DNA of 64,000 nucleotides from Psychrobacter sp. 4Bb. GTDB taxonomy: Bacteria; Pseudomonadota; Gammaproteobacteria; Pseudomonadales; Moraxellaceae. The translations under genes and the position numbers were made by a program. This document shows positions 33,790 to 42,861 of this stretch, piece by piece (positions within the stretch are counted from its first letter, which is position 1; every line of letters starts with the position of its first letter). The notes below the pieces were generated by a model. The model did no database searches, was not told the DNA's origin, and saw only the letters and a list, made by a program, of their open reading frames with translations. The stretch spans positions 1 through 64,000 of the forward strand of contig NZ_PJAS01000061.1 of assembly GCF_002836735.1 (NCBI RefSeq), written 5' to 3'.

Positions 33790-35607
33790 CTAATTGAGCT
33801 TGCGTAGTCGATAGTCAAGTTTTGCGCGGCTGATATTTAAGAGTCGTGCAGCCTTTGATACATTACCATCACACTGACTTAAAGCGACACGAATAAGCTT
33901 GTCGTTAAACACTTCTAAATCAAAGCCACCATGGAATAAGGTGGCAAGTGCGGTATTACTATGGTCGTCAATGCTAGAATGCTGTAAACCACCACTTTCA
34001 GCCGATATTCGAAGCTTATTATCATTCATATTATTATCTTCGATATTGGATAAAAGTAAATCACTAGCATCAATCCACTTGTGGTTATCATTGAGTATGA
34101 CCGCTCGCTCGGTGACGTTTTGTAGCTCTCGTATATTGCCTGGCCAATTATATAAACTCAGATATTCTCGCGCTTGATCTGTAAAACCTTGAATATTTTT
34201 TTGATACATATCCGCATATTTATGTAAGAAAAACTTGGCTAGTAGAAGTATGTCCTGCTTACGCTCTCGTAAAGGAGGTAGGTAGATAGGAAAAGTGTTT
34301 AATCGATAATATAAATCTTGACGAAACTTTCCTTGAGCTACGGCCTGTTTTAGATTCTCATTGGTGGCTACCACCACTCGAATATCAACAGCTATATCAA
34401 TGTAGCTGCCGACATGGTTGAGTATACCTTCTTGTAATACGCGCAGTAGAGCTGCTTGCGCCCGCGATGATAACTCAAAAACCTCATCCAAAAAGAGTGT
34501 CCCTAAATGTGCCGCTTCAATTTTGCCTTTTCGAGATTGCGTAGCGCCAGTAAAAGCGCCTTTTTCAACACCAAACAGCTCAGACTCAATAAGATCGGTA
34601 GGGATGCTGGCACAGTTTATAGCGATGAAAGGGTTGCTTCTGCGATCACTAGCATCGTGGAGCGCTTGAGCAAACACCTCTTTACCAACCCCAGTTTCTC
34701 CTTGCAATAAAACAGTCGCTTTGGTTTTTGCGACCTTTTTCATCAGCGCTGTTGCCTTTTTAAAAGAAGGCGATTCACCAATAGCAGAAAAAAATCCTTC
34801 AGGGTTGATACGTAAATCAGGGTTTTGTCTTTTTATCTCATCAAAATTACTGCGCCGCTCAAACAGTTCAGTATTTAAGCGCTCAGTGTTGAAAAACCTT
34901 TCAAGATCCGTTTCTTCCTCCCAGTCCTCTAATGGTCGCCCTTCAATACGACAATGATCAAAACCCATTGCCGCGCATTGTACTTCTTTAAAAGCAATCT
35001 GACGGCCAAAGAAGGAGCTGGTATAGCCGCTGGCGTAACCCAGTGAGCTAAAACATATCGGCTTATCTGAAACCCCATGGAACTTTTTATGATAAGCGGC
35101 TTCAAAAGAGTTATACCAATCAAAGCTTGCAAAGAATCTACCGTTGTCGAAGTCGACACTCATTTTATCAGGAACGACCTTCACCATACCGCGTATGGCA
35201 TGCAGCTGTGGACCAGATAAAAACACCTCTTTCCAACTGCCTTCTGGCCGTAATTTCTTACTAATCTCAGCGTCTTGTTCCCCAGCAAAATGACCGTAAC
35301 GAAAAAAAAGCCGCTGCATAATATCGCTACCCAAAGTCGACTCGACATCCTCTCGTAGACGCCATAGGGCATGAGCATGGCTTAATATCATGCGTTGACC
35401 GCCGAACCATATTTTCCCTGAATGCAAATCAAACTCAAGATGTGTCAATAAATCTTCGATTCTCTTTGAGAATTCAGTTTTCTCTTTATTATTTTTTTTA
35501 TTAAGTTTGATTGGCTCAGGTATAGCCTTGCCATCGAGAAATTTAGATGGATGAGGGACTGCATTTACTTCAGGAGTATCATCTTTATAAGAGGTTTGTT
35601 TTGACAT
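33790..35607 (-). CDS. Sigma-54-dependent activator of the XylR/DmpR/MopR class (phenol sensor)
   Basis: This roughly 605-residue NtrC-type regulator should activate the divergent phenol hydroxylase operon when phenol binds. The XylR_N sensory domain includes GPQLHAIRGMV and SFDWYNSFEAAYH, holding His and Trp that match the MopR phenol pocket. V4R zinc cysteines lie in ICFSSLGYA and CAAMGFDHC. The AAA+ domain has Walker A GETGVGKE, the sigma-54 contact GAFTGAT and a Walker B-like TLFLDEVFEL. The C-terminal Fis-type helix-turn-helix is GNVSKAARLLNISRAKLDYRL. I use the MSKQTSYKDD start after AAGGA. Confidence 0.9.
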   Translation of the reverse strand: MSKQTSYKDDTPEVNAVPHPSKFLDGKAIPEPIKLNKKNNKEKTEFSKRIEDLLTHLEFDLHSGKIWFGGQRMILSHAHALWRLREDVESTLGSDIMQRLFFRYGHFAGEQDAEISKKLRPEGSWKEVFLSGPQLHAIRGMVKVVPDKMSVDFDNGRFFASFDWYNSFEAAYHKKFHGVSDKPICFSSLGYASGYTSSFFGRQIAFKEVQCAAMGFDHCRIEGRPLEDWEEETDLERFFNTERLNTELFERRSNFDEIKRQNPDLRINPEGFFSAIGESPSFKKATALMKKVAKTKATVLLQGETGVGKEVFAQALHDASDRRSNPFIAINCASIPTDLIESELFGVEKGAFTGATQSRKGKIEAAHLGTLFLDEVFELSSRAQAALLRVLQEGILNHVGSYIDIAVDIRVVVATNENLKQAVAQGKFRQDLYYRLNTFPIYLPPLRERKQDILLLAKFFLHKYADMYQKNIQGFTDQAREYLSLYNWPGNIRELQNVTERAVILNDNHKWIDASDLLLSNIEDNNMNDNKLRISAESGGLQHSSIDDHSNTALATLFHGGFDLEVFNDKLIRVALSQCDGNVSKAARLLNISRAKLDYRLRKLN

Positions 35608-35772
35608 AGCAGGTGCGTTCCTTGTAAGGAGCTGAGTAACATCTATCCTTAGATGGTTAAGCCAATCATCATTACACATCCATCTAAATCATGCAATTTT
35701 ATCATGCTAAATACATGGCCTATCAAGCTATATCAAACTATGAGCAGCGATTCTAAATTTAATAATTTAAGT

Positions 35773-35815
35773 ATTTCATGAAATTTTGAAAAATGAATGA
35801 CTCAAATCATGAAAT
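35773..35815 (+). promoter_or_regulatory. Candidate upstream activating sites of the phenol operon
   Basis: TCATGAAAT occurs at 35776-35784, inside the perfect palindrome ATTTCATGAAAT, and again at 35807-35815. The 31-base spacing is three helical turns. Paired sites 90-150 bases before a sigma-54 promoter are where DmpR-type hexamers bind. Not experimentally assigned. Confidence 0.5.
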
Positions 35816-35899
35816 AAAACTATTGAGCTTAGATGGTTAATGCGTAGTGTTATTTAATAATTTTATTAAAATCAAAAACTTAAGTCAATAATTATAAAG

Positions 35900-35915
35900 T
35901 TGGCATACAACTTGT
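35900..35915 (+). promoter_or_regulatory. Sigma-54 (-24/-12) promoter of the phenol hydroxylase operon
   Basis: TTGGCATACAACTTGT has TGGCA at -24 and TTGT at -12 with the required 10 bases between GG and GT. The -12 element deviates from TTGC. Transcription would start near 35927, about 50 bases before the first gene. Confidence 0.8.
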
Positions 35916-35977
35916 AAGGTAGTAAATACCGGATAAGGACTGTCTATATTCATACCATTTAAGAAAAGGAGTTGAGA

Positions 35978-36289
35978 ATGAATTCACCTAATACCTCATC
36001 AAATTATCATCAAGAGTCTAATCTTTCTTTTAATGACTTGCCCAAATATGTACGAGTAAGAAGTGAGCCAGATGCTAAATTCGTAATGTTTGACTTTGCT
36101 ATCGGCGACTCTAGTCTATTTGTCGAATTAGTCTTACCTCCTAAAAGCTTTGAAGATTTCTGTATTAATAACAAAGTTATTCCAATGACTGCAGAACAGA
36201 TGGTCTTCAATGATGAGGAGGAAGATAAGTGGCGTTATGGCACAGAGGCTACTTTGATTAGTAATAATCGATCTGAAAGTAGTCACTAA
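35978..36289 (+). CDS. dmpK: Phenol hydroxylase assembly protein (DmpK-like)
   Basis: This roughly 103-residue protein is the first gene of the operon. DmpK-type proteins are not part of the active enzyme but help iron load into the oxygenase. The family pattern is YVRVRSEPDAKFVMFDFAIGDSSLFVELVLPPKSFEDFC. The ATG at 35978 follows AAGGAG; a TTG two codons earlier is not needed. The six genes are closely spaced and share the sigma-54 promoter. Confidence 0.9.
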   Translation: MNSPNTSSNYHQESNLSFNDLPKYVRVRSEPDAKFVMFDFAIGDSSLFVELVLPPKSFEDFCINNKVIPMTAEQMVFNDEEEDKWRYGTEATLISNNRSESSH

Positions 36290-36338
36290 ACCTTTTACCA
36301 TTTTCAAGAATTATTACATTCAAAAAGGAGCAGTAATC

Positions 36339-37349
36339 ATGTCTTTAGAAATTAAAACCTCGAACCTTGAGCCTATCCGTCATACCTATGCGAACATCGC
36401 TCGGCGTTTTGGTGACAAACCTGCAACTCGTTATCAAGAGGCAACTTATGATGCGCAGGGCACGGCTAACTCTCATTATCGTCCACTATGGAATCCTGAC
36501 AAAACATTGAACGATGAAAACTACACGATTATTCAGATGGAAGATTGGTACGACCTGAAAGATCCTCGTCAGTTTTATTATGGAGCTTATGTGCAAAATC
36601 GTGCACGACTGCAAGATACCGCTGAAGGTAGTTATAAGTTTTTTGAAAAGCGTGATTTAGTTGAAAACCTTGGCGAAGATGTAATAGACGCAGTTACATT
36701 TGGACTATTACCGTTACGTCATGTTGAACAGACTGCTAACTTAAATTATATGTATGGTGCTGCTTATGGTTATGGCACAGCAATTACCCAAGCGTGTTTG
36801 TATGCTGGCATGGACAGACTGGGCATGGCGCAATATCTATCGCGGATAGGTTTATTAATAGATGGCAACTCTAGTGATTCATTGACTCAAGCCAAAAACT
36901 ATTGGATGGATGATGAAGCATGGCAAGGTATTCGTGCATTGTGTGAACATACCTTAATTATAAAAGATTGGTTTGAGTTATTCATTGCACAATCTTTAGT
37001 TATGGATACTTTTATTCATGTGGTTCACTACCAACATTTAGATGAGTGGTTAGTCGAAAACAATGGTCGTGATGTCGCTATGTTAACTGAGTTTATGCAG
37101 GATTGCTTTAAAGATCTTACTGGCTGGAGTAACAGCACTATTAAGATAGTAGTTGCCGAAAGTGATGATAACAAACAGAACTGTCAGCGATGGTTAGATA
37201 AGTGGCAAGAAAAAGTAGTCACCGCCTATCGTCCCTTAATTGAGAAAATGTTTAGTGAAGAGCAAGTATTAATCGCACTAGATGATATTCAAACTCAGTT
37301 AGCAAAACGTTGTAAAACAGTAGGGTTAAGTGTTCAAATTGCTGCTTAA
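36339..37349 (+). CDS. dmpL: Phenol hydroxylase P1 subunit (DmpL-like beta chain)
   Basis: This 336-residue structural beta subunit of the (alpha-beta-gamma)2 multicomponent phenol 2-monooxygenase is helical and lacks the metal ligands of the alpha chain, as expected. The N-terminus (PIRHTYANIARRFGDKPATRYQEATYD) and WYDLKDPRQFYYGAYVQNRARLQDTAEGSYKFFEKR are typical of DmpL/MphL. AAGGAG precedes the start. It works with the DmpN- and DmpO-like chains. Confidence 0.93.
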   Translation: MSLEIKTSNLEPIRHTYANIARRFGDKPATRYQEATYDAQGTANSHYRPLWNPDKTLNDENYTIIQMEDWYDLKDPRQFYYGAYVQNRARLQDTAEGSYKFFEKRDLVENLGEDVIDAVTFGLLPLRHVEQTANLNYMYGAAYGYGTAITQACLYAGMDRLGMAQYLSRIGLLIDGNSSDSLTQAKNYWMDDEAWQGIRALCEHTLIIKDWFELFIAQSLVMDTFIHVVHYQHLDEWLVENNGRDVAMLTEFMQDCFKDLTGWSNSTIKIVVAESDDNKQNCQRWLDKWQEKVVTAYRPLIEKMFSEEQVLIALDDIQTQLAKRCKTVGLSVQIAA

Positions 37350-37409
37350 TTGCTTTTAACCGTATTTAAATTGCTCATTAATATTTATTAATTTTCTAAG
37401 GGGAAGCTT

Positions 37410-37679
37410 ATGTCAAAAGTATACTTGGCGTTACAAGACAACGATATGTCACATTATATTGTTCAGGCAGTAGAAGAAGATAATCCAGAAGTAACGGTGA
37501 TTTATCAGCCAGCTATGATTCGAATGGAATGTGAAGGCAAGCTTGTCGTCAATCGTGCCACGGTCGAAGAAAAAATCGGTCGCGAATGGGAAATCCAAGA
37601 GTTGCAATTAAGTCTAGTCACTTTGGGTGGTAACGTTGAGGAAGAGGAGGACTCACTGACCTTAAGTTGGAATCAGTAA
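37410..37679 (+). CDS. dmpM: Phenol hydroxylase P2 regulatory protein (DmpM-like)
   Basis: This 89-residue cofactorless effector protein binds the hydroxylase and is needed for turnover, like MmoB and TmoD. The family core reads IVQAVEEDNPEVTVIYQPAMIRMECEGKLVVNRATVEEKIGREWE. It follows the beta subunit gene with an AAGGGGAAG ribosome site. Nothing suggests loss of function. Confidence 0.93.
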   Translation: MSKVYLALQDNDMSHYIVQAVEEDNPEVTVIYQPAMIRMECEGKLVVNRATVEEKIGREWEIQELQLSLVTLGGNVEEEEDSLTLSWNQ

Positions 37680-37729
37680 TTATTCAAACTTATTAAATTA
37701 ATAATTTAGCATTTGCTAAGGAGCACAGC

Positions 37730-39247
37730 ATGGCTACTACTAAAACAGCTAAGAAACTCAATTTAAAAGAGAAGTATCGTCTCTTGACGCGTGATCTTGA
37801 TTGGGACTTTTCTTATGAAGATAAAAAAGAAGCCTTTCCTCATGAAGAGTTTGAAGGTATTAAAATCACTGACTGGTCAAAATGGGAAGATCCTTTCCGT
37901 CTGACGATGGATACTTATTGGAAGTATCAGGCCGAAAAAGAGAAAAAGCTTTATGCTATTTTTGATGCATTTTCTCAGAATAATGGTCAAATGAACGTCT
38001 CAGACCCACGCTACCTTAATGCTATCAAGCTTTTTTTGACAGCAGTTACTCCTTTAGAGTATCAGGCCTATCAAGGCTACGCTAACGTAGGTCGTCAGTT
38101 CAGTGGTATTGGTGCACGCATTGCTTGTCAAATGCAGTCTATCGATGAGCTACGTCATGTTCAAACCCAAGTTCATGCAATGAGTCACTTTAATAAGTAT
38201 TTCAATGGTTTTCAAGATTGGAGCCATATGCATGACCGCGTTTGGTACTTATCTGTTCCTAAATCTTTCTTTGAAGATGCGCGTTCAGCAGGACCATTTG
38301 AGTTTTTATTGGCAATATCATTCTCGTTCGAATATGTCTTAACCAATCTGTTGTTTGTACCTTTCATGTCTGGTGCAGCTCACAATGGTGATATGGCTAC
38401 CGTCACTTTTGGCTTTAGTGCCCAATCGGATGAAGCACGTCATATGACATTAGGGCTTGAGATTATCAAGTTCTTGCTAGAACAGCACGAAGATAACCTG
38501 CCAATTGTACAAAAATGGATTGATAAGTGGTTTTGGCGTGGCACCCGTCTACTGTCTATCGTGGGCATGATGATGGATTATATGTTGCCAAATAAAGTTA
38601 TGTCATGGAAAGAAGCATGGGAAGTCTACTTTGAAGATGCAGGTGGAGCGTTATTCGACGATTTAGCTCGCTATGGTATCGAAAAACCAAAATATAGTGA
38701 AGTGATTGAAAAAGAGAAAGAACATATATCGCATCAAGCGTGGTGGATCTTCTATAACTTCGGTCATGTTGCTGGCTTTCACACTTGGATTCCATCAGAT
38801 GAAGAGATGGATTGGTTAAGCGAAAAGTATCCTGAGACCTTCGATAAATACTATCGTCCACGTTGGGAGTTGGCAAAGAAAATGGAAGCAGAAGGCAAGC
38901 GTTTTTATAGCTCAGGCCTGCCTATGTTGTGCCAAGTCTGTCAGGTACCCATGACCTTTACGGAAATGGACGGTGATCCTGGTACATTTAGCTATCGCAC
39001 GACAGTTTATAACGATGAGCGCTACCACATGTGTTCAAATGGTTGCCATGATATCTTCGTTGATGAGCCTGAAAAGTACGTGCAAGCGTGGTTACCAGTA
39101 CAGCAAATATTGCAAGGTAACTGTGGTGGCCCTGAGCTTGAGAAGATTCTTAGTGAGTATTATCGCTTCAATGTGGGTGTCGATAATATGGACTTCAAAG
39201 GTTCTGTGGATGAGCAAAACTGGAACAAATGGAAAGGCACCGCTTAA
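37730..39247 (+). CDS. dmpN: Phenol hydroxylase P3 subunit (DmpN-like diiron alpha chain)
   Basis: This 505-residue catalytic subunit inserts oxygen into phenol to give catechol. The diiron ligands are E110, E140 and H143 (SIDELRHVQ) and E201, E235 and H238 (SDEARHMTLG), the two E-x2-H motifs of bacterial multicomponent monooxygenases. A C-terminal metal-binding YHS-like region (LCQVCQVPMTF, HMCSNGCHDIFVDEP) is also kept, as in DmpN. The length is normal. It is the strongest marker for phenol degradation in this window. Confidence 0.96.
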   Translation: MATTKTAKKLNLKEKYRLLTRDLDWDFSYEDKKEAFPHEEFEGIKITDWSKWEDPFRLTMDTYWKYQAEKEKKLYAIFDAFSQNNGQMNVSDPRYLNAIKLFLTAVTPLEYQAYQGYANVGRQFSGIGARIACQMQSIDELRHVQTQVHAMSHFNKYFNGFQDWSHMHDRVWYLSVPKSFFEDARSAGPFEFLLAISFSFEYVLTNLLFVPFMSGAAHNGDMATVTFGFSAQSDEARHMTLGLEIIKFLLEQHEDNLPIVQKWIDKWFWRGTRLLSIVGMMMDYMLPNKVMSWKEAWEVYFEDAGGALFDDLARYGIEKPKYSEVIEKEKEHISHQAWWIFYNFGHVAGFHTWIPSDEEMDWLSEKYPETFDKYYRPRWELAKKMEAEGKRFYSSGLPMLCQVCQVPMTFTEMDGDPGTFSYRTTVYNDERYHMCSNGCHDIFVDEPEKYVQAWLPVQQILQGNCGGPELEKILSEYYRFNVGVDNMDFKGSVDEQNWNKWKGTA

Positions 39248-39393
39248 TTTATTGGTTGATTAGAGCTTAGTAGCGCGGCTAAACAAAGTCAGCGCTACTG
39301 AACCAAAATACACAAATAAGCTCTCAACAATAGAATGTTAAATAGTTAGTAAGCAAGTAATTAATTAGCAAATATATTAATAAGGAAATTATT

Positions 39394-39756
39394 ATGGCAG
39401 TTACAGCGATTCGCCCAGATTACACGGGCAAGGTTATGGACAAACAAGAAAACTATGGCGACAACATTTTAGTCTTTATTGGTTGGGATGAGCATTTACT
39501 GTTTTGTTCAGCTAAAGCCTTCCCATTACCTCCCACAATGACTTTTGCAGATTTTAAGGCTGGAGTATTATCTGAAGGTTTTAATCAGCATCCAGATTTT
39601 GAAAATATCAAATGGGATGAGGTTGAGTGGAATCTTAATGGAGAATCAATAACGCCAACAGATGACAAAACGCTTGAAGCATTAGGGTTTGATCACAAGT
39701 CATTATTACGATTTAAAACACCTGGCTTAAATGGTTGGAAAGGAACAGGGGTATAA
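39394..39756 (+). CDS. dmpO: Phenol hydroxylase P4 subunit (DmpO-like gamma chain)
   Basis: This 120-residue small subunit of the oxygenase matches the family by VTAIRPDYTGKVMDKQENYGDN near the start and by LPPTMTFADFKAGVLSEGFNQHPDFENIKWDEVEW. The 146-base gap before it is the largest in the operon but contains no obvious terminator. The start follows AAGGAAATT. Confidence 0.92.
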   Translation: MAVTAIRPDYTGKVMDKQENYGDNILVFIGWDEHLLFCSAKAFPLPPTMTFADFKAGVLSEGFNQHPDFENIKWDEVEWNLNGESITPTDDKTLEALGFDHKSLLRFKTPGLNGWKGTGV

Positions 39757-39827
39757 AATCCACCATTATTTGAAGCGCAGATTCATCTAAGTAATAAATA
39801 ATTACAGATATTGCGAGGGAGAGCGAT

Positions 39828-40886
39828 ATGTCTTATGAAGTCACTATTGAGCCGACCGGTGATGTTATTGAAGTAGAAGATGGTCAAACGATACTGCAAG
39901 CTGCCTTAAGGCAAGGGGTTTGGTTACCTTTTGCTTGCGGTCATGGTACTTGCGGTACTTGTAAGGTTCAAGTTTTGGAGGGGTTTGCGGATCTTGGTGA
40001 GGCTTCTACTTTTGCACTGATGGAGGTTGAGCGCGATGAAGGCAAAGTACTCGCTTGTTGTTGTTATCCTGAGTCCGATTTGGTCATCGAAGCCGATATA
40101 GATGTTGATCCTGACTTTTTGGGCTATCCGGTAGAAGATTATACAGCGACAGTTGAGTCAGTGACGCCTTTATCGCCTACTATTTTAGGAATTCGCTTGC
40201 AGTTAGATCGCGATATGCAATTCCAAGCCGGCCAATATATCAACTTAGATATCCCTGATGTTGGGACGCGAGCCTTTTCTATTGCCAATCCGCCGTCGCA
40301 GTCTAATATCGTTGAACTGCATGTGCGCTTAGTCAATGAAGGTAAAGGCACTTCTTGGCTCCATAATGAGTTAGCAGTTGGTGATAGCATCGAGCTGTCA
40401 GGTCCTTATGGTCAGTTTTTTGTGCGCAGTAGCGATAGTCAAGATATGATCTTTGTGGCAGGCGGGTCAGGTTTATCAAGTCCTGAGTCGATGATTCTGG
40501 ACTTATTAGAGCAAGGGGAAACTCGTCAGCTCTATCTGTTTCAAGGGGCTAGAAATATTCCTGAGCTATATCATAGAGATAAGTTTGAGCAGCTAGCAAC
40601 AGAGCATGACAACTTTCATTACATTCCTGCTTTAAGTGATGAAGATACGTTAGGGGAGTGGTCAGGCTTCAAAGGTTATGTGAATGATGCGGTCAAGCAC
40701 CATTTTAATGGGAAATGCTCAGGTCATAAAGCGTATATGTGTGGTCCGCCGCCTATGATTGATGCGACTATTACAACTTTGATGCAAGCCCGTCTATTTG
40801 AGCGCGATATTCATATGGAGCGTTTCTTAACTGCGGCTGATGGTACGGACGAGTCAAGTCGTTCTGCTTTATTTAAGCGTATTTAG
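39828..40886 (+). CDS. dmpP: Phenol hydroxylase P5 reductase (DmpP-like)
   Basis: This 352-residue NADH reductase passes electrons to the diiron centre. An N-terminal plant-type [2Fe-2S] domain has C37, C42, C45 and C77 (CGHGTCGTCK, VLACCCYP). The FAD domain contains AGQYINLDIPDVGTRAFSIANPPS, and the NAD domain includes MIFVAGGSGLSSPESMILDL and AYMCGPPPMID. It is the last gene of the operon. The natural terminator behind it is split by an IS (see 40929-40938 and 41926-41935). Confidence 0.95.
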   Translation: MSYEVTIEPTGDVIEVEDGQTILQAALRQGVWLPFACGHGTCGTCKVQVLEGFADLGEASTFALMEVERDEGKVLACCCYPESDLVIEADIDVDPDFLGYPVEDYTATVESVTPLSPTILGIRLQLDRDMQFQAGQYINLDIPDVGTRAFSIANPPSQSNIVELHVRLVNEGKGTSWLHNELAVGDSIELSGPYGQFFVRSSDSQDMIFVAGGSGLSSPESMILDLLEQGETRQLYLFQGARNIPELYHRDKFEQLATEHDNFHYIPALSDEDTLGEWSGFKGYVNDAVKHHFNGKCSGHKAYMCGPPPMIDATITTLMQARLFERDIHMERFLTAADGTDESSRSALFKRI

Positions 40887-40943
40887 TAGTCATAAGTTTG
40901 TCATATTTTTCTCACTATATGCTTACATAAAAACCCCGCCATC

Positions 40944-41916
40944 TGAACTGCCCCATAAGTTGGACACAACTTATGGGGTATTTTTATGCGTTACAATCTA
41001 GACTTTAAGATCAAAGTCATCGCATAAGGACATGCCGGAATCGCAACAGTAAAGAAGTTTGGACTTGATAAAAAAATAGTGTCTAAGTGGACTTATCAAT
41101 ACCAAAGCGGCGGTATAGATGCTATCAAGCCAAAGGCGAGTAAAACTAAATACAGTAGCGACTTTAAACACCAAGTGATAACCGTCATGTTAGAACAAGG
41201 CTTAAGTCAATCTGAGACGGCATTAAAGTTCAACATCAGCTCACCCGCTCTTATCAGCCTTTGGCATAAAGCGTATCGACAGTATGGTATGTCTGGACTC
41301 ACTCCCAAACGACAAGGTAGAGGCGCCATGACCAAGCCAGATATCACAAGAAAACCAGATGACGACAAGACAACAGCAGAGATTAAGCGTGAACTGGCAT
41401 ACCTGCGCACGGAGAACGCTTACCTAAAAAAGCTCGATGCCTTGCTCAGGGAGAGGGAACAAACTGCGACAAAACAAGGCTCATCGAAGGATTAAGAGAT
41501 CAATATCTTTTATCTGACTTATTAAAGACAGCACGTATACCAAGGAGTAGCTTCTACTACCATAGAACAACGCTAAGTCATAAAGACAAATACGCTCATA
41601 TAAAGCAGCGTATTGCCGATTTGTATCACAAGCACAAGGGCAGGTATGGCTATCGCAGAATCACTGTCGCATTAAAACAGTCAGGTGTTCATCATAACCA
41701 TGAGCTTATTGCCAAGCTCATGAAACAGTTGAAACTCAGTGCGAAGATAAGAAGACAAAAGTACCGATCATATAAAGGTCAACTGGGTAAAATAGCAAAG
41801 AATCATTATTACAACAATGAGCGTATTCAATTGAAACTAAAAGGACTGAGTCCTGTGCAGTACAGAACTCAGTCCTTGGGGTAAACTAAACCGTCCAAGT
41901 TTTGGGGGGCAGTTCA
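40944..41916 (+). mobile_element. IS3-family element with internal deletion
   Basis: The left end TGAACTGCCCCATAAGTTGGAC (first 20: TGAACTGCCCCATAAGTTGG) and the complement of the right end (TGAACTGCCCCCCAAAACTT) are inverted repeats. The element encodes an OrfA and only the two ends of OrfB, so it is a non-autonomous deletion derivative. Confidence 0.85.
40986..41884 (+). pseudogene. IS3-family OrfA/OrfB remnants lacking the DDE core
   Basis: OrfA starts as MRYNLDFKIKVIA and hits TAA after 13 codons. The rest is readable in frame from 41079 (WTYQYQSGGIDAIKPKASKTKYSSDFKHQVI...). OrfB begins in the next frame (GLRDQYLLSDLLKTARIPRSSFYYH) and keeps the KGRYGYRRI block. It then jumps from KGQLGKIAKN straight to the C-terminal YYNNERIQLKLKGLSPVQYR. 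The integrase core is missing. Confidence 0.87.
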
Positions 41917-42003
41917 TATTTATGTCGGGGTTTTTTAGCTATTGTTTAAAGCGAATCATTTTAATCGGTTTAAGCATTATGTTTATTTAAATAAAATGCT
42001 TAT

Positions 42004-42780
42004 TTAGGCAAAGTGTTTACGAATAGTTTGATTGAATACTTGTGGTTGCTCAATATTTGAAATGTGTGACGCGTCAATAGTCGCGAGTGTGGCATTTGGG
42101 ATATGATCGACCATATATTGACTATCGGCCACCGTCGTCACTGGGTCTTCAGTACCTGCCACCACCGTAATCGCGACATCGATATCTTTTAACTGCTCGC
42201 GAGTATCAGCGACAGCCAGCGCTTCACAACAGCTGGCATAACCTTTGCTACTGCTAGCGGCAAGAGTGTCAGACAAGGCGTTGACGATATCAGGATGGTT
42301 ACTGATAAAGCCCTCAGTAAACCAGCGCGATGCGGCTGTAGCGGCAATAGTGCTCAAACCTTCTGTTCGGACGAGCTGGGCACGGTCTTGCCAAGCTGCT
42401 TCCGTACCAATCTTCGCTGCTGTATTACACAACATTAAATGATGAAAGCGATTAGGGTAGTTAATAGCCAGCCATTGGCCTGTCATACCACCCATTGAGA
42501 TACCACAAAAGAACGCTTTATCAATATTCAAGTGATCGAGCAGATCAATGACGTCTTGTCCAAGCTGATCTAAGCTATAAGGGCCTTTGGGTGCAGAAGA
42601 TTTTCCATGACCACGAGTGTCATAACAGATGATGAAATAATCGTTTTGCAAAGCATCAATTTGCGGCTGCCACATGTGGTAGTTGGTACCTAAAGAGTTG
42701 GAGAATATAAGCGCAGGGTTACGGCTATCACCAAAAGTGACATAGTTTAAGGTAATGTCTTTATTTTCAAGTACAGGCAT
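42004..42780 (-). CDS. catD: 3-oxoadipate enol-lactonase
   Basis: This roughly 258-residue alpha/beta hydrolase opens 3-oxoadipate enol-lactone to 3-oxoadipate. The nucleophile elbow is CGISMGGMTGQ, the oxyanion region FSNSLGTNYHMW, and the His lies near the C-terminus in DASHISNIEQP. The MWQPQIDAL and YDTRGHGKS blocks are typical of PcaD/CatD. I use the second ATG (MPVLENKD), preceded by AAGGATGA. It is the last gene of the cat operon. Confidence 0.92.
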   Translation of the reverse strand: MPVLENKDITLNYVTFGDSRNPALIFSNSLGTNYHMWQPQIDALQNDYFIICYDTRGHGKSSAPKGPYSLDQLGQDVIDLLDHLNIDKAFFCGISMGGMTGQWLAINYPNRFHHLMLCNTAAKIGTEAAWQDRAQLVRTEGLSTIAATAASRWFTEGFISNHPDIVNALSDTLAASSSKGYASCCEALAVADTREQLKDIDVAITVVAGTEDPVTTVADSQYMVDHIPNATLATIDASHISNIEQPQVFNQTIRKHFA

Positions 42781-42861
42781 AACGATCATCCTTATTTGTC
42801 ATTTTGGGGTGATTATGATGGTAGTGGCGTATAGGTTTATGGTGGTTGGCCATTAATGCAT

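Larger units (their letters stand above)
40929..41935 (+). terminator. Phenol operon terminator, arms separated by an IS
   Basis: AAAAACCCCG (40929-40938) and CGGGGTTTTT (41926-41935) are complementary and would form a terminator stem followed by T residues. An IS3 derivative of 973 bases now lies between the arms, so a working hairpin is unlikely. Confidence 0.65.
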
